This document shows positions 1 to 14,384 of a stretch of 64,000 nt of DNA, one piece after another. A program made the translations under genes and the position numbers. How positions within the stretch are numbered: the stretch's first letter is position 1; every line of letters starts with the position of its first letter. The notes under the pieces are model-generated. The model was not told where the DNA came from. It saw only the letters and a program-made list of their open reading frames with translations, and ran no database searches. This DNA is from Tamarix chinensis (Eukaryota; Streptophyta; Magnoliopsida; Caryophyllales; Tamaricaceae), in NCBI GenBank assembly GCA_030549775.1, contig CM060180.1:28902590-28966589 (forward strand). The letters are read 5' to 3'.

Positions 1-501
1 AGCTCTCTTCTTTGATAATTGAAGTTATATAAAACTAAAGACCATACTTTTAGTTAGCTACTATTTAGCTACATGCTACATGTAATACTTTAAAGTACCA
101 TTTTTTTAATTAGCTAAGTTATTTATATGCAATACAAAATGTGTGAGATTGACAATACTGAACCTATAAACCAATAGTCTAACTGATTCGCTGACCGGTT
201 CGGTTTTTAAAACTATGCTTAAAATAATGAAACAAAGTTAAAGTTACATGCTTCATTCTTATACTTTTACTTTAAATCATTTAGACAATGACGAAACCAT
301 AAGCTACCTGCACACATGTTTTGTGTTAGACCAAAATATCTCTTCTTTGATAATTAAAGTTATATAAAACTAAAGACCACGCTTTTAATTAGCTACTATT
401 TAGCTAGGTGTTTCATGTACTACTTTAAAGTACCATTTTTTTAATTAGCTAAGTTATTTATATGCAATACAAAATGTGTAAGATTGGCAATACTGAAGCC
501 T
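1..501. repeat. Tandem duplication, two units of about 165 bp, 335 bp apart
   Basis: The stretch from about 4 to 166 recurs at about 339 to 501 with only scattered substitutions. Both copies contain the run around TTTGATAATT, a TTAGCTACTATTTAGCTA motif and a long shared end leading to GCAATACTGAA or GACAATACTGAA. The spacer between the copies is not obviously part of the duplicated unit. No terminal repeats or target duplication were seen, so this may be a segmental duplication or part of an element that starts outside the window. Confidence 0.8.
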
Positions 502-3130
502 CTTCCAACAAGATTTTTTTCTTCATTCTATACTCTATTTTTCATTTACTCTTCTTTCAACTAAAAACTTCACCGACATGAAAAATATGGAGTTGAAAAA
601 TCCCCTACCTAAATTTGCGATGACTTCATCTTCATCGTTATGGTCACCATCATCGTCTACTTCTTCTTTAAGCAACTAAGCAACGTTTACTTCCAATAAT
701 GGAGACTCAAAGTCTTGATTTGGGTCCATGATCAAATCAAGTATCAAAATACCATTTGAAGATTGTCTAACTATCATTGGAATGGGATCTTCTACCTCTA
801 CATTTTATTGTACATTAGGCAAGCTTGAGTCACTCTCATCTATAAAATCTAATGCTCTTGTATCTTTTGGATTTTTCTTGCTTGCTAGAAAATTATTAAG
901 GTCAATTGAAAATACTCCCTCATTGCTTGTAGTAGGAAAGTCTAGGCTAATATTTTGAATTGTACTTTCCGAAGCTATGGGTGTAAGTTTTAACGTAACT
1001 TTTTAGTTTCTTGTTCATCATACATATGAGTGTACAGAAGCCATGAGTTCAAAAAACTTCGCTCCATTTGAAAATTCTAATTGTTGTATGAAATGAATTT
1101 TTTATATATGTTGGCTCCAAATTCAAATTTTTTTAAGTTATGGCATAAGTTATTATTGGTTTAAATGTTGCGTGGAAACTTAAGGGAATTTGCATAGGGA
1201 AGTTGAACATGGAGCTACAAATAATAACTTATACAAAAGGTTATTGACACTTTTTATGAAAGATGATCATAATTAAGGATAAATTAAACTTCTTCTACTA
1301 TTCCATAATATGTGCGAATCTCCCAGACAACATACGATATGAATTGGAGGGAGTATCTTTTTAGATACTAGTTGAATAGAGTGCAAACCTGAATGTTGTT
1401 ATAATTGTACTTGTTTTTTTGTGTAGGCAAAAGATGGAAACCAAGTAGGCAATTTTGCACTAGGGTGGGAATTAGATTGGGTGTCTCAAAGAAAGCACTC
1501 TAAGCAAAATATTTGGTTGAATCTTATTAATTCTTAATTTTTCAACCTTTAGTACCATCAAGTTTATACTTGTATGCAAAAGTGTCAAACAAAGCAGATA
1601 GATTAATTTTAGGTAGGGTTAAAATCAAACTATTATGAAATTAGTTTGGGTTCGAGTGTTCTTTGGGTTCGAGCAATTCGAATAATGGTAATTTTGGTCA
1701 AAGTTTTATTAGTTCTAATTATTTAGGATCAAAAGAATATCGGGGCAGATCTGAATATAATCAATCAAGTTTCTTTGGATTTAAGTTTGATACAAGTTTA
1801 CAAAATCTAGGTTGGATCGGGTAGTAGTAGCAGCAACAACAACAACAATAGTAGCAATTATAATTATTATATTATAGTTATTATTTTTATGTTTATAATA
1901 ATTATAATTATAATAATATATAATAGAAATTTTTATGACCTTATCTGATTGATGCTAATATAATATTAAAATAAAAAGAGGAGAATAAAGTTTTCATAAT
2001 TTTGTTTCATTTGATACTATATGGACTATATAATATTGTTTACATGAAATTTTATTAATAAAATAGTTTATTAGTGTTTAAATATTAATTTATATGATAT
2101 AATTTATTATATTTGTAGATCAAATTTAACTTATTTTTTATATTAAGTTTATAATTATATCCAGGTAGGATAAAATTGAATCGAATCATTAACAAATTTT
2201 TATCTAGATATAGATTGAATTTAGGTTGCATTCTTTTAGGATTAAATTATATCAGTTTGAATTATTTTAGATATGGATTACTTTTGGAGTGGGTTTAAAT
2301 CTTTTTAGATTATTTTTTACTATTTTTAATTTTTAAATTGAAATTGTTTTTTTCCTTTTTGATATAGATTGAATCATTTAGGTCGAGCCTACTTGTATGA
2401 TAAAAAAAAAATCATTTTCACAATAATGATACAAATAGTCATACACAAACAAATTACAATCAATATTGCACCACGAGGAAAACATAGAAATATGAATGTG
2501 AAAAAATAGTAAGACCTACAATTTTTAAATAAAAACAATAAAGAAGTTAAGAATATATATAGAGAGAGGGGGGCTAAAAGCATAAAATTATCATATTTGT
2601 AATCTTAACTAGGTTTGAAATTGTCCTATTATCTATTTTTGAATATGGCTAAAAAAATATATTAGAATTATATTCAAAATAAATTTGTTCCATTTAATGG
2701 ACCACATCTAATAATATCTTGCTTTATAACCCAATATAGGTCTAGCTCCATAACAATTAAAAATAAAACTCTTAACTCCTAAAATAAATAAATAAACAAA
2801 AAACACTCATCATTGACGCTGTTACATTTTTCCCCTTCTTTCGCTCCTTCTTCTTCCCTATTCTCTCTTTTGCTCAAAAAATGACAATTTGCAACAAAAT
2901 CAGTTAATTGATGGGGTATTCAAACTCCATGTGGTGAGCCAACAACGACTTGATTAACATATACACTACCTTGATTTCTTGAGGAATACTCATGTCATAT
3001 TAAAAAATATATATATATTCTAATAATTTATACACTTTTTAAAAAATTAATAAAAATAAAATAAAATTATACTTACATTTTTTATTGAAGAATAATAAAT
3101 TATTTTATACATAGATAATAAAAAATTAAG
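502..3130. other. Intergenic DNA without a recognisable gene
   Basis: AT-rich sequence with only short reading frames. The stretch at 580-1120 has a somewhat coding-like base mix on both strands (a 76-codon frame at 728-958, plus strand), but no family was recognised and stops interrupt the neighbouring frames. It could be decayed element DNA. Around 1,815-1,930 there are short CAA and TAA runs. Confidence 0.5.
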
Positions 3131-3133
3131 GAC

Positions 3134-3136
<3 letters not shown>

Positions 3137-3183
<47 letters not shown>

Positions 3184-3197
3184 GTGTGTGTGTGTGT
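3137..3197. repeat. (TA)n-(TG)n compound microsatellite
   Basis: About 22 TA units run directly into about seven TG units. It is the longest pure TA run in the window. Confidence 0.95.
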
Positions 3198-3379
3198 AAG
3201 AAACAGATCTCATCATTTTGCACGGGGTTTCCGTTCCCAACACTTTTTAGAGACGGGAAGTGACATGGTGTCAATGTTTTCATGCAGCCACACGCAGCCA
3301 GGCAACTATCAGCAACAACTAAGGTGATATTCTCTGCCGCTTATTTTTGCCGATCTGATTATATCTGAATTTATTAGAA

Positions 3380-4610
3380 TTAATATGATTTGATTATATA
3401 TGTATTATGAATATAATTAAAATAATATTAATTATAATTTCAAATAAATCAATATGATTAATTTCATTATTTATAAATATTTTTTGAATGTTATTAAATT
3501 AAAAAATAATAATGGATTATGATTATTATATTAATTATTATTGTTATGGATGTAATTAAATTAATGCTATTATTAAAAATAATAATTAATGATATCAATA
3601 TATTTTATTTAAAATATTATTTATACTATTAAATTAATTATTATTATCATCATCATAAAATATTAATATAATCATAAATTATTGAGAATTATTTAATTAT
3701 TAATAAAATTATATTAAATATCTTAATTCAATTGATATTATTTTTTATAAGGCGTTTCTATTATAATAATTTCTAATAATATTATTAATAATTGTTAATT
3801 ATTATTATTATTATTATTATTGAACTAATATTGATATAATTCTTACTAATAATAATAACTATTATTATTTATCTTGGAAAACTACTTACTGTTACTATTA
3901 TAATAGTGTTGTTTTTAGTAGTAGTAGTAGTAGTATAAATTATTAGTAATTAATATTACCATTATGAAATTAATAGTATTAATAGTTATCATTATGATTT
4001 ATTATTATTATTATTATTGTTAAATTAATTAAGATTAAGATTATTATTTATATTATTCAATTAAAGTTAATATTATTTTTATATTAGAATTAATCTGCAT
4101 ATTACAAATTTTTTTAATTAATTATTATTTTGTAATGATTAATATTATAATTATCAATATTTATTAATTATTGTGAGTGTTCAATTATTATTATTTATAT
4201 TATTAAATTAATTATTATTGTTTATTATTAATAATAATAGGATTGCTATTGATTTTCATTTTTATTATTAATCATTAATATGATTATTATGACAATAACA
4301 TTTATATTAATTCATGTTAACTTTGTTAATTATTGTTGCATTATATTATTAAATTAATTGTAACTATTATTAATGTAAAATATTAATATAAATTATTATT
4401 ATTGATATTATTAGTTATTAAAAGAATATTATTAATTATCATTAATAGTATTAGTTGTATCATTAAATTAATTATGAATATTAATCATAATAATAAATAA
4501 ATAAATTATTATTATCAATATTAAAAATCTTCTCATTGTTATATTTTATATTATTAAATTAAAATTAAAATACTAATTATTATTATTAACCTAATATGAA
4601 CTTATAAGCG
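3380..4610. repeat. ATT/AAT-rich low-complexity tract
   Basis: About 1.2 kb made almost only of A and T, with repeated ATT, TTA and AAT trinucleotides and no coding frame. A similar tract, rich in the complementary strand's trinucleotides, lies inside intron 3 of the PSMD9-like gene. No boundaries or target duplication were found. Confidence 0.8.
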
Positions 4611-4686
4611 ATGGCCAACAATACTAATCTTATTTACCCCATATTTGATATTACTTATAGAAACTGATAATCACTTATTTTAAAAC

Positions 4687-4688
4687 AT

Positions 4689-4721
<33 letters not shown>

Positions 4722-4722
4722 G
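4687..4722. repeat. (AC)n-(AT)n microsatellite
   Basis: A run of about 12 AC units is followed by a few AT units. Confidence 0.9.
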
Positions 4723-5571
4723 GATAAATTTTTTAAAATAATAAAATTCTATAGATAATACCAAACAAGCTATAACAATTCATCTTATAAGCTGAGAACA
4801 GGGCCTAAGAATCCTATCAACATATACAGCAAAACCAAAACAGTAACCCATCCTAAAATGATCCAGGACTACCGAATTGCCATCTCAAGTTTTGGTTGAG
4901 GTTTTTGCTGGAGAATAAATCACAGCAATGCCTCTGTTTCACTTCAGATTGATTGCAGACAATAAGATAATTTTATGGTTCGTGAATGGAGTATAAATAG
5001 CAGGAGCAGGCGCACACAGGCTGACAGGCAAACACCTGATGTGCTGGCGATGTACAAAGGAGACGACTGAAAAGCAGTCACCCACGGCAGCAGCGGACTG
5101 AGATGAACGGGATACGAGAGGAAGGATAGTGGTGAAGGAAGAAAAAACAGGAAACGAAAGAAGGGGGATGCGTTTACGTCATGCTAATAAGGGGTTGCAG
5201 CTGACTGCCAACCACGGCTCAGTAATAAAGACTTCCGGTGCAGATAAAATCATATACAGGAAGCAACCTTGCAAAGGAAGACCGCGCAAGTTAACCCATC
5301 TGACTCCGATATAAATATTAGAGACGCAAAAATTCTCAGGGTCTCGATCACCTAATACATTCAACTTTTCAATTCCTCCACTGCCATAGGCCTAATGACA
5401 GCATTGGCATGCAGATCTCAGCACAGACAATTACAATTGCAGTGATCCACCACCACTTAACGGAATCGACATGCAGTCAGAATTGAGCATGCCTCAACAC
5501 CATGTATAGAAACTAAAAATTAACAAGACAAGTTACCGCCGTCAAAGCTACGGCGCTGAAAGTAGAGCTGC
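4723..5571. other. Downstream flank and probable 3'UTR of the PSMD9-like gene
   Basis: This stretch is less AT-rich than its left neighbour. It lies directly 3' of the stop codon of the minus-strand PSMD9-like gene and probably holds its 3'UTR. Two short overlapping frames at 5129-5364 look like chance. No second gene was recognised. Confidence 0.4.
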
Positions 5572-8500
5572 TCAGAGAATTCTAAAATGACACCTGCCAA
5601 GAGACAAAAGAGATGAAACAGCCCTGAATTAGTATCCCTATTACAGAGAGCAAGCGAGATTGAAAGAGAGTAAGCATCAAAAGTGTTTATATAACACGGA
5701 TGCCCATAATATTGAAGTCGGCACTGAAGTGATAATAACTCAAATATGCAAACGATATGCAGAAATAGAGTTCTGAGAAAAGACACCTACACCCAGAGGC
5801 ATGTCACTAACATAGAAACATAATTATTTTCATTCTAGATACGAAAAGGAGAACACATTAATATAATATGAAGTATAATCCTATAGGTTTTTTGCCAAAT
5901 ATATACAAGGCATAAAATATCAACGTATAATCAGGTAACTGTCCTCCCTATCTCTCCCTCTTCCTTTTAAATGCACAGCTTTACAAAACATGTCCCCACC
6001 TGTTGACCCTCGTACACCGCAACCAAGAAACCCTGAAGCAGTGTATGCAAGGTCCAACAACCCACACCCAGCAGGGCCGGTTAATCATATAGAACGACTC
6101 CAACTTAAAAGCCAAAAAGGGTGCAGATACGAAACAATGGAGAGGCTTACAACTACCAAAAATCGGAAGTAGGCACCTTCTCTTATAACCCCTGCTATGA
6201 AGATCTATAAGCAAACCATATATATACCACCTTATTCTTGTTCCCAACTTCTATTTTTCAATGTTTTTTAAAAATAGTCCTATATTTCAAAGTCGGATCT
6301 AGAAACCAGGGATGATGCAAAAAGAACTATGAGACAGCGACAAGTCTCTCCAGTAGATAGCAGAAGAGTCCTAAATAGTCTGAAAATCTAACATGATTGA
6401 AAGCAGCAAGACAGAACAAATGTGGGGAAGTCACAAGATATCAGATGAGTGACAACACAAGGAGAAGTGAATCAGTTCATTGATTTTAAGGAGGCAAAAC
6501 CAAGAGTAACAAGAACTGTGATAATAGATAACCCAAGCACAAAGATAAAAAACCAGTCCCAACCCAGGTAAGCTTCTTTTTACTTTATGTATATAGTCTA
6601 GTACAGGGTATGAATTGGACAACAAGAGAACATTTCATGACACTGTAACCTACCACAAGATGAATGGAACTAAAGAAATGCAAATCTTAGCTTTAATTTT
6701 TCGTTTAGAAATCCTACAAGCCCCAGTCAAACCAAAGTTTAAGAAATTCAGTGATCAAGAAGTTATATTTATATGTCAAAAACAAACATGCCTTTCAACT
6801 TGATAACTATAGATGGTAGAATACACGTCAACATACCCAAGTAAGCCCCTGCCTGACCATGGTCTAGGAGTAACAACAAAGCTCATCTGTGCACCTTGCC
6901 TCATAATCAACACAGTTGTCGGATTTCCCTGATTCATCTGTACTTCAGAAGCAAGCCTTTCAAGTAAATTATCTCCTGAGCCTACGTTACCAAATTTCAC
7001 TATTTGATCTCCAAGCTGCAGGCCATCTTCCGCAGCAGGTGATACCTCTGATATTTCATCAACCATGGCAAATGGTATGTTGACGATCACATCAGTGTCC
7101 ATAGCAACAGGAGAATATCTTGATAAAATAGGTCCAGGTAATGTTGCATTGATGGTGGATGGATCCTTGCTATCTGAAAACCGAGACCATAATCAGCTTC
7201 ATCAAAGATGGCATGCCAGCATTTTTTCAGCATAAATGTATCATAGCTACTTAGCTAGGGAAGGGCAATGATAGAGATCAGGACGGTTGCCTGCTCTTCC
7301 CATGAGATGAGAATCATAATAAGTAAAGAATGAATCACATACAGGAGCAGAAGCATGCAAGTGAACGCTGAGTAGATGTTTCAAGTAATTTATGTAGAAA
7401 GAAAAGGTTGCAGGTTCACATCAAAATTTAACTGCCAGAATGCAGCCATAGGCAGACCAGTGAGAATCGGAACATTTTCCATCAGATTAAAGCACCTAAA
7501 ACCACAAAATCCACATTATACAGTAGCCAAATGCTTGGACACAGCAGGCTGTCCTTAACTGGGGATACAATGTGCAAGGCTTTTGGCTGAAACTACCAAC
7601 CTTAATAATTAATATTAATATTATAATATAAATAATAATAACCATTTATATTAAGTAATAATAATATTAATAATCATATTAAAAATTAACAATAATAATT
7701 CACAATAAATAATAATCAATTTCATAATGTAAATATTAATTATTAATTATTAATAATCATTAAAAGCAATAATAACAATAAAAATGTATTGTTCTTAATT
7801 AATAATATTATTATTAGTATTAGTTTAATAATACAAATCATAATAATTAATAATTAATTTGATTATATAAAAATATTAATAATAAATAACATTAAAATGG
7901 ATTTCACAATATTAAAAATAGTAATAAATAAATAATGTTAATAATAACAGTTTATTTATTTATTTATAATTATTATTAATATTAATCTTAAAAATATTAC
8001 CAAAAATGATAATTAATATTATTAAAAAGTTAATAGAAATATAAATATTAACAATAATAATAATAATAATTATTATTATTATTATTATATTAATAAAAAC
8101 CATTCAGCATTAAATAAAATTTATAACAATAGCGAAAAAATCAATTTAATAATATTAATATCAATCATAATTTAGTGATATTAGTAAGAATCATTATAAA
8201 ATTAATATTATTTAAAAAATATAAATAATAGTCATAATAATAATAAACTATTATTATATATATAATAATAATAATTTAATAATATAAATATAAATTAATA
8301 TTATATTTTATATACAGAATTATTTTGAAATATTTAATATTTATTTATAATTATTATATTTTATTAATAATGAGTTTAAATCAACACCAAAATGATATAA
8401 GCAAAAATACACTGAGAAGAACAACGCCTAGCTGATCCCTCACCTCCATAGTTCCCTCTAATGGACCAAAACCTCTGCCATGAAACACAATTTTAAGAGA

Positions 8501-11500
8501 GGTTTTCGTAAATAAAAAATTCTGAAAATAATTTATCTTATAAAAATCTTTCAATATTTAAAAAAATATATTTTAATTGACTTTAAAGAATGCTTTTGCA
8601 GTTTCAAACATTTTGTTTTTAAGACAAAAACCTTATGATTATTTAGAAAATATTTTTGGATAAATTTGATTTATGTTCCCCAACATTTCGCCTAATATAT
8701 TATCAATATTTGTGTTTTAAATAATTCCACTTAAATACCTTAGCATTTTATTTATTTATTTTCATTTGAGGACTTAAATGGGTGCCTAGATAAATTTAAG
8801 AAGGTGGTTTATTTTTAACATTTAGATACTCAAGTGAAAAATATATTAAAATGTGAAGATACTTAAAAGGAAATAAATAAGATGACAGAGTAACGTAAAA
8901 TGTTAAACAAAATGTCAAGGTTTCTAAATAAAATTCATGTGAAAAGTTTAGTACATATTGTTCTCCAATGTAAGTATCTGAATCTACAATAATCAATAAT
9001 ACATATATTAAAAAAATTTGTCCACTTACTTCAAAAAAACCATAATTTTTAAGGAAACATTTTTTATTTGAATGAGTATATGATATAATGCTCTTAGACA
9101 CTATTTAAGAAAATAATCTACAGCAAAACTATAATCCTGATATTCCAAAGGTAAAAAAGTTTACACACCTGATTCCGAGACTGTCAAAGATTTAAAAGTG
9201 GGCTTTGCTGCATGCAAAAGCTGTATATTTTGATTTATCTTCTCAGTAAGGTCTTTGTGGTCATTCTTCAAATCTGCAGAGTGAAAGAACTAATTAGAAG
9301 GAGAAGAAAAAACAAGTAGCTTCAATAACTATTCCAGTGGTATAAAATAATGGAAAAATAACATCAGCCAAGATAAAGAGGTTAATAGCATTGACTCATT
9401 GAACATGAGAATTTCCGTTCAATATGATCTTTGAAGTTTAAGCTGACAACTTGTAAAGTTCATGCTCAATCTCAAACACTTTTATATTTCCCCAAATTGA
9501 ACTGAAATTTCCATGGGCATGTCCATAATCCTGATAAAGCCAAGAAAAATAAAGTTACTTATTACAGTCACCAAAAGTAAGACAGGCCCCGGTTTCTAAA
9601 CCAAAAGACTAATCAAATCTCACTTACATCCAACTCATCTATGGAGATCATCACGAATTTACATGAAAAACATTATATAAAAATGATTAGGAGGTCTGGA
9701 TGCACCACATACAGATATCACACATTGATGGAAATATGGCCTTAACATAGGGATGGCCAAGAATCAAGCTATTTGCAGCTTTGAGACTTGCCTCCGGTCA
9801 CTGTGATTTGCTTGTTCAGCTCAGTTGACAGGTTACACACAAGCCCAAACATGAACTTAAGTAAACAAACTATTTTAAGCGCCAACATGGAAGCATTTGG
9901 CTGAAAATTCACAAATTAAAGTAAGAATCTGCTTTTTCATGACGATTAATAATATAATTTATTTGCAAATTATTCTTACGTTCTTATTTTTCCAATATAA
10001 GAGAAGTTAGAGAAACTCATCCAAAATCATGTGGTCATATCAAAAGACCTAAAGAAGCACCGGTAAGAAAGTATAAATGATTTAAGGCATTAGCAGTTGA
10101 AAGGGGTCAAGGAAGGACCAACCAACAAAACCACCATCATGATCGCGGTCGTGGCATTGCAGTCTCAGGGTATCACAGAGGATATTTTATATGTTGTGAA
10201 ACGATTTTTCTTTATATTTTACAACAAATACCGGTCATATATTGGTACAAATTGGTAAATATCAGCAATATATGTGTAATTTTTTTTCCTCTATCAGTGA
10301 GGCAAGGTCAAAATCTAAGATGTCCCGCCGCGCAATACGATACATCTAAACCAATATTTTGTTGTAGGGGAAGGGCAGGAAAACATGGGCTAAACTTTGA
10401 CAAGGGATCATATGAATACACAGTTCACACTTCAGCATAGCGGCATCGATGGATCCATGCAGAGTCCATACTGAGTGGGCTAAGGCATGGATCAGTTTAC
10501 TTTGGTTATAAGTGTCACATCTCAAACTTCAGCTCAAACAAAGGAAGGAGAGGGATCTTATTTGAACAAAAAGCCAATCACAAAAATGGATTAAGTTAAA
10601 AAGATAAGAAAATCCAATCCTGGAAAACCACCCTCAAGGACCTCAAGCCAAGCTTGAGAGACAAGGCATGAATCCAGCCATTCTAGGACTTCAATCACAT
10701 CAAGTCATAATGTAAAGCAAAGATAGAGCTGGAGCAGGAATATTACTAGTCAAGCTAAGATTTGGAAATGGATATTTTAGTTTTAACTAATCAAACATCA
10801 ATATGCAATGTTCAGCTTGGATAATGTGTCCCACTGTGCTACACTGAAGTTCACGCGGCAATATTAATAATATAATAACAAGAAGGCGACTATGCAGATG
10901 CATCGGAGGCTTTCTATAAAATTACATAGCACAGTTTAGGTTGATAGATGTGAGATATATCATTTTCTCGTAATAACAAGCATGCCACCTATAATATAAG
11001 CATCCACGATGTCATAGGCTCATAGCCCTCCATCACTATCAATCCCACCGACCTACTTTCCTTTTGGTGTGACCTTCTACAACCAACCCCAAAGAAGTGT
11101 AGCCTAGTAGCTTATGCTGCTAGTCCTCATTCTTCCCTTTCTCATACCAGATGAACAGCTTGTAGGATGAAAATGTTCAGTTGGCAAAAATGCATGTTTG
11201 AACGTTACATGGATGACTAAAACCCGCTTTAGTCGAGCCTCTAACAATAAAAGGTTACAAAATAGGTATAGCATGCCAGTGGTCTGTGGATATATATACC
11301 GGAAAATACAAATAGATTTACAATGCCTAGCTTCAAAGTCTAGTACCCAGTGATTCCCACAAAATTTGACAAAGCAATGACTAGTATAGGAATGGCAACT
11401 AGGCGCTGCATGGAGAGTCCCCATACCCAATAAGAAAAATATTCCCCAAACCGTCCTGACCCCTAATTTTTTCTTACTGGAGAATCCCGCCCTGATCCTC

Positions 11501-12956
11501 ATGGGGATCAGATCATCATATCCAACCCGATCCATGATCTATTTCCCATCCTTGATTTATTTCCCGATCTTGAAACCTAATCCCATCCCCGATACCCATA
11601 CAATGAAATATCGGTACCGTAATTTTACAGTTTTTAGGTCAGCAGTAGCACGAAATTTTCGAAATGTGATCATTTCAGAAAATCACATATTTATCACCAC
11701 GTTATTGGTGAAATATTAGATACCGGCCGATGTTTGTCGTGAAAACAAAAACAAAAACAAAAAAAATACGATACGATAACCACAATAAATAAATATCATT
11801 AGCGACTGTATTTTTATTACTTGCCGATACCCAATCTCACCCCCAATATCCGATCCCATTTTTTTAACAATATACTTTTAATTTAGATTCTATATAAAAA
11901 AAAAGGTATATATAATTATAAAAAAAGGTTTGGGGATGTAGACTCTAAATATGTCCCAGCCCCAACCTCGAAAAAATATAAGAAACCCAAAATCAGATCC
12001 CTGAAATCTCCCATGAACCCAAACTCAAATGAGGAATCTCGATGAGGCTTTGAACCCACAGAGAGAATTCCCATCCTAGATTAGTAGAATTCAAATCATA
12101 ACAAACAAGCAATGCAATAAGGGAGAATCTCATACAGCCATGTCATAGCGGCCCTTTCTTTAGCATCTCAGACGATATAGCTCTGCTGGGCAGAGTGGAG
12201 GATAAAATAGAGGGTCAATGGCAGGGAATAAATGGATAAGGAGTCTGTTGCCAAAGAGGCGTGACAGTTACTTGGGCATATTTTGCATCTCACATCCAAG
12301 AATTAAGCCTATTCTCCATCTACATTTTCCTGAGGCCTTCATACACTTCTAAATTTTCGATCATACAGTATCAATTATTGTAACGCGCAGCCAAATTACG
12401 GAAAGATAAACTGCAACTAAAATCGATTACGCAAAATGACTATGAAGTTCAACAAGATGAAATCATGTTAAGCTACCATACGTGATAGACGATGCCGGTC
12501 TGCCCGTACAGAAGGTATGTCGATGTCTGACCGAGGGAAGCCCTGCAAAGCGTCAATTTCCAGAAATTCCAAAATCAATTGATTTCAAGCAATATATTCA
12601 TGAAATCCAATAAACTTAGTTGGGATACAATGTGATCCGTCATAAGAACAATGGCATATAACTATGAATGTTTTTCAAATCTACAAAAGCCCTCATGGCG
12701 AGTGCGCGTATATGGTTCACGTATTCTTGTATAAACCTTTATTTCTGATGGGGTGAGCGATAGGGTGCACTATGCTTTAATCAATAAAATTCAGAGAAAA
12801 AGGTTAAGGCATAACCTCTGAATCGAGGAGGTTTCCGGACAAACCCGGACCTCCGGGCTGACAGAGACGCTGGACGATTGTGTTCATGTCGGATTCAAGG
12901 TTAGCTCTCTCATCCATCAACTTCATTGTCTCGGCTTTCAAGTTCGCCCCAACCAT
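5572..12956 (-). CDS. PSMD9: 26S proteasome non-ATPase regulatory subunit 9 (Nas2/p27-like assembly chaperone), 5 exons
   Basis: The rebuilt coding sequence has exons 12956-12816, 12542-12482, 9273-9169, 7173-6837 and 5593-5572, giving 666 nt and 221 residues. All junctions are GT-AG and the phases agree. The protein starts MVGANLKAETMKLMDERANL and carries the N-terminal helical region with PGGPGLSG (about 34-41) and GFPRSDIDIP (about 48-57). A PDZ domain spans about 128-210 (FAMVDEIS, SPAAEDGLQLGDQIVKFGNV), and the end is GRGLLGCHFRIL with a tiny last exon of seven codons. In yeast and mammals, family members bind the C-terminus of the base ATPase Rpt5 and act as chaperones in 19S assembly; the same role in the nucleus and cytosol is inferred here. 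The length matches plant homologues. Intron 2 (9274-12481) holds a hAT MITE and intron 3 (7174-9168) an AT-rich expansion. The gene looks intact. Confidence 0.93.
7600..8370. repeat. AAT/ATT-rich low-complexity tract in PSMD9 intron 3
   Basis: About 770 bp of nearly pure A+T with AAT and TTA trinucleotide runs, the longest near 8,055-8,085 where AAT units turn into ATT units. It lies wholly within intron 3 of the PSMD9-like gene and holds no coding frame. Confidence 0.8.
11387..12078. mobile_element. Non-autonomous hAT-type element (MITE) in PSMD9 intron 2
   Basis: The ends form an imperfect inverted repeat: TAGGAATGGCAACTAG on the left, and the complement of the right end reads TAGGATGGGAATTC. 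Flanks are 8-bp direct repeats with one mismatch, GACTAGTA at 11379-11386 and GATTAGTA at 12079-12086, as expected for hAT insertion. The inside is non-coding and rich in short runs such as CCCGATCC and GATACCC. A related but shorter copy sits at 21134-21558. It is entirely intronic, so it should be spliced out. Confidence 0.8.
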
Positions 12957-13076
12957 ATCAATTTCTCTTCTAGGGATTCAACACCGCAGTGTAGTTGTGC
13001 AAGCAGAGAGAAAGAGCAAGACCGACGAACAGCGGTGTGGTCTCACGGGGAGGGCTCCAAGCTTTGGTAACTAGAA

Positions 13077-14384
13077 CGCCCAAAGCGTTTTACAATACAC
13101 AATTATTTTTGAATTTAGGCACAAATACTTAAATTTTATTTTCATAATTTTTGGGTACACATATAATTAAATAATAGAAACTGCCTTAAATTTTTTTTAC
13201 AATGCTCGTGTCATAACAAGAATAAAAACTTAAGTATCTATGCCTTTAAAAAAAATGTTTATACTTTTACATAAACAAATCCAAAACTTTTACAACCATA
13301 AATATATTTTTTGTGAATGAAAAACTAACATAAACCTAATAGAGAGGCATCTAGTGTTAGGTAAGTTAGCTGAGATTCACATTTATCGTATATAATTTGT
13401 CAAAATTCAACATATTACTATTGTTATCATTATTACTATTAGTGTTATTATATTATTTTCTTTATTATTATCAAACATTTACTAATTTGATCTAAACCCA
13501 TCTAAGACAAGTTTGGTAAACTTATATTTTTGATATTATTTGCTTATTATTAATTCGTGTTGTTTGTTTTATGTATTATTTTTACAACGTCACTATCTAT
13601 ATTATTTGTTATATATAATTACTTTATGAATATGCTCTACTATTTTTTTATTAAATATTTAAATTATTTTATGTTTTTTATCTAATAGTGTACAAAATCA
13701 GACATTCAAATCTATTCAGATATCTACTCCATATCTTTTAGATCAGATATCTGTAAAATACATAATTGATATGGAAAAGATTCAAATATATCTAATATTC
13801 ATATGAAAATATTATTTTATTAATTTTAATAACTTTTACAAGAAGACTTTTTGAAATAAAAAATCAAATATCGGTTAATATTTGTATTAATGTATTGTTT
13901 TATCTAAAAAAGTGCTAAAATAGAACCCTAAGTTCTCATAATTCTCATATCTACACCAAATAATTCTAAATTTATGGGATTTAATCCATTGTTTACATGT
14001 AATGTTAAAAATGCATCATTTTTTGAAGAAAAAAAAACTATGAAATAACTATTCTTTCTACCCCCCCCCCCTCAAAATCACATTCCCTCCATTTTTTCCC
14101 TTTCCCCTTTCATTAATCTTACTTTTATTTAGTTGATTTTCTTAAAGTATTGAATTAGCAAAGAAAAACACATTGTCCCTCCCATGTGACTTTCTAATCC
14201 TCTATTTTATTTTATTTTTAACATTATCAATGCTATCAAGCTTCAACTCCCACATCATTATCTACTATGTTGCTCCTATTGTTGTTCATCATTATTACTC
14301 ATTCGATCACCAACAATTCTCAGCCCTTGTGTCTCTCTTATTAATTTCTACACATTTGATCATTCTCATCTAATATTGAAAACT
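13077..14384. other. Upstream flank of the PSMD9-like gene, no gene seen
   Basis: The stretch right of the PSMD9 start should contain its promoter. It becomes AT-rich after about 13,090 and includes a run of about ten C near 14,061. The single frame of 66 codons at 14173-14373 has no recognised similarity. No element ends were found. Confidence 0.4.

Noticed and set aside
11104..11535. 143-codon minus-strand frame in PSMD9 intron 2
   Set aside because: It straddles the left end of the hAT MITE, shows no family motif and lies inside a well-supported intron.
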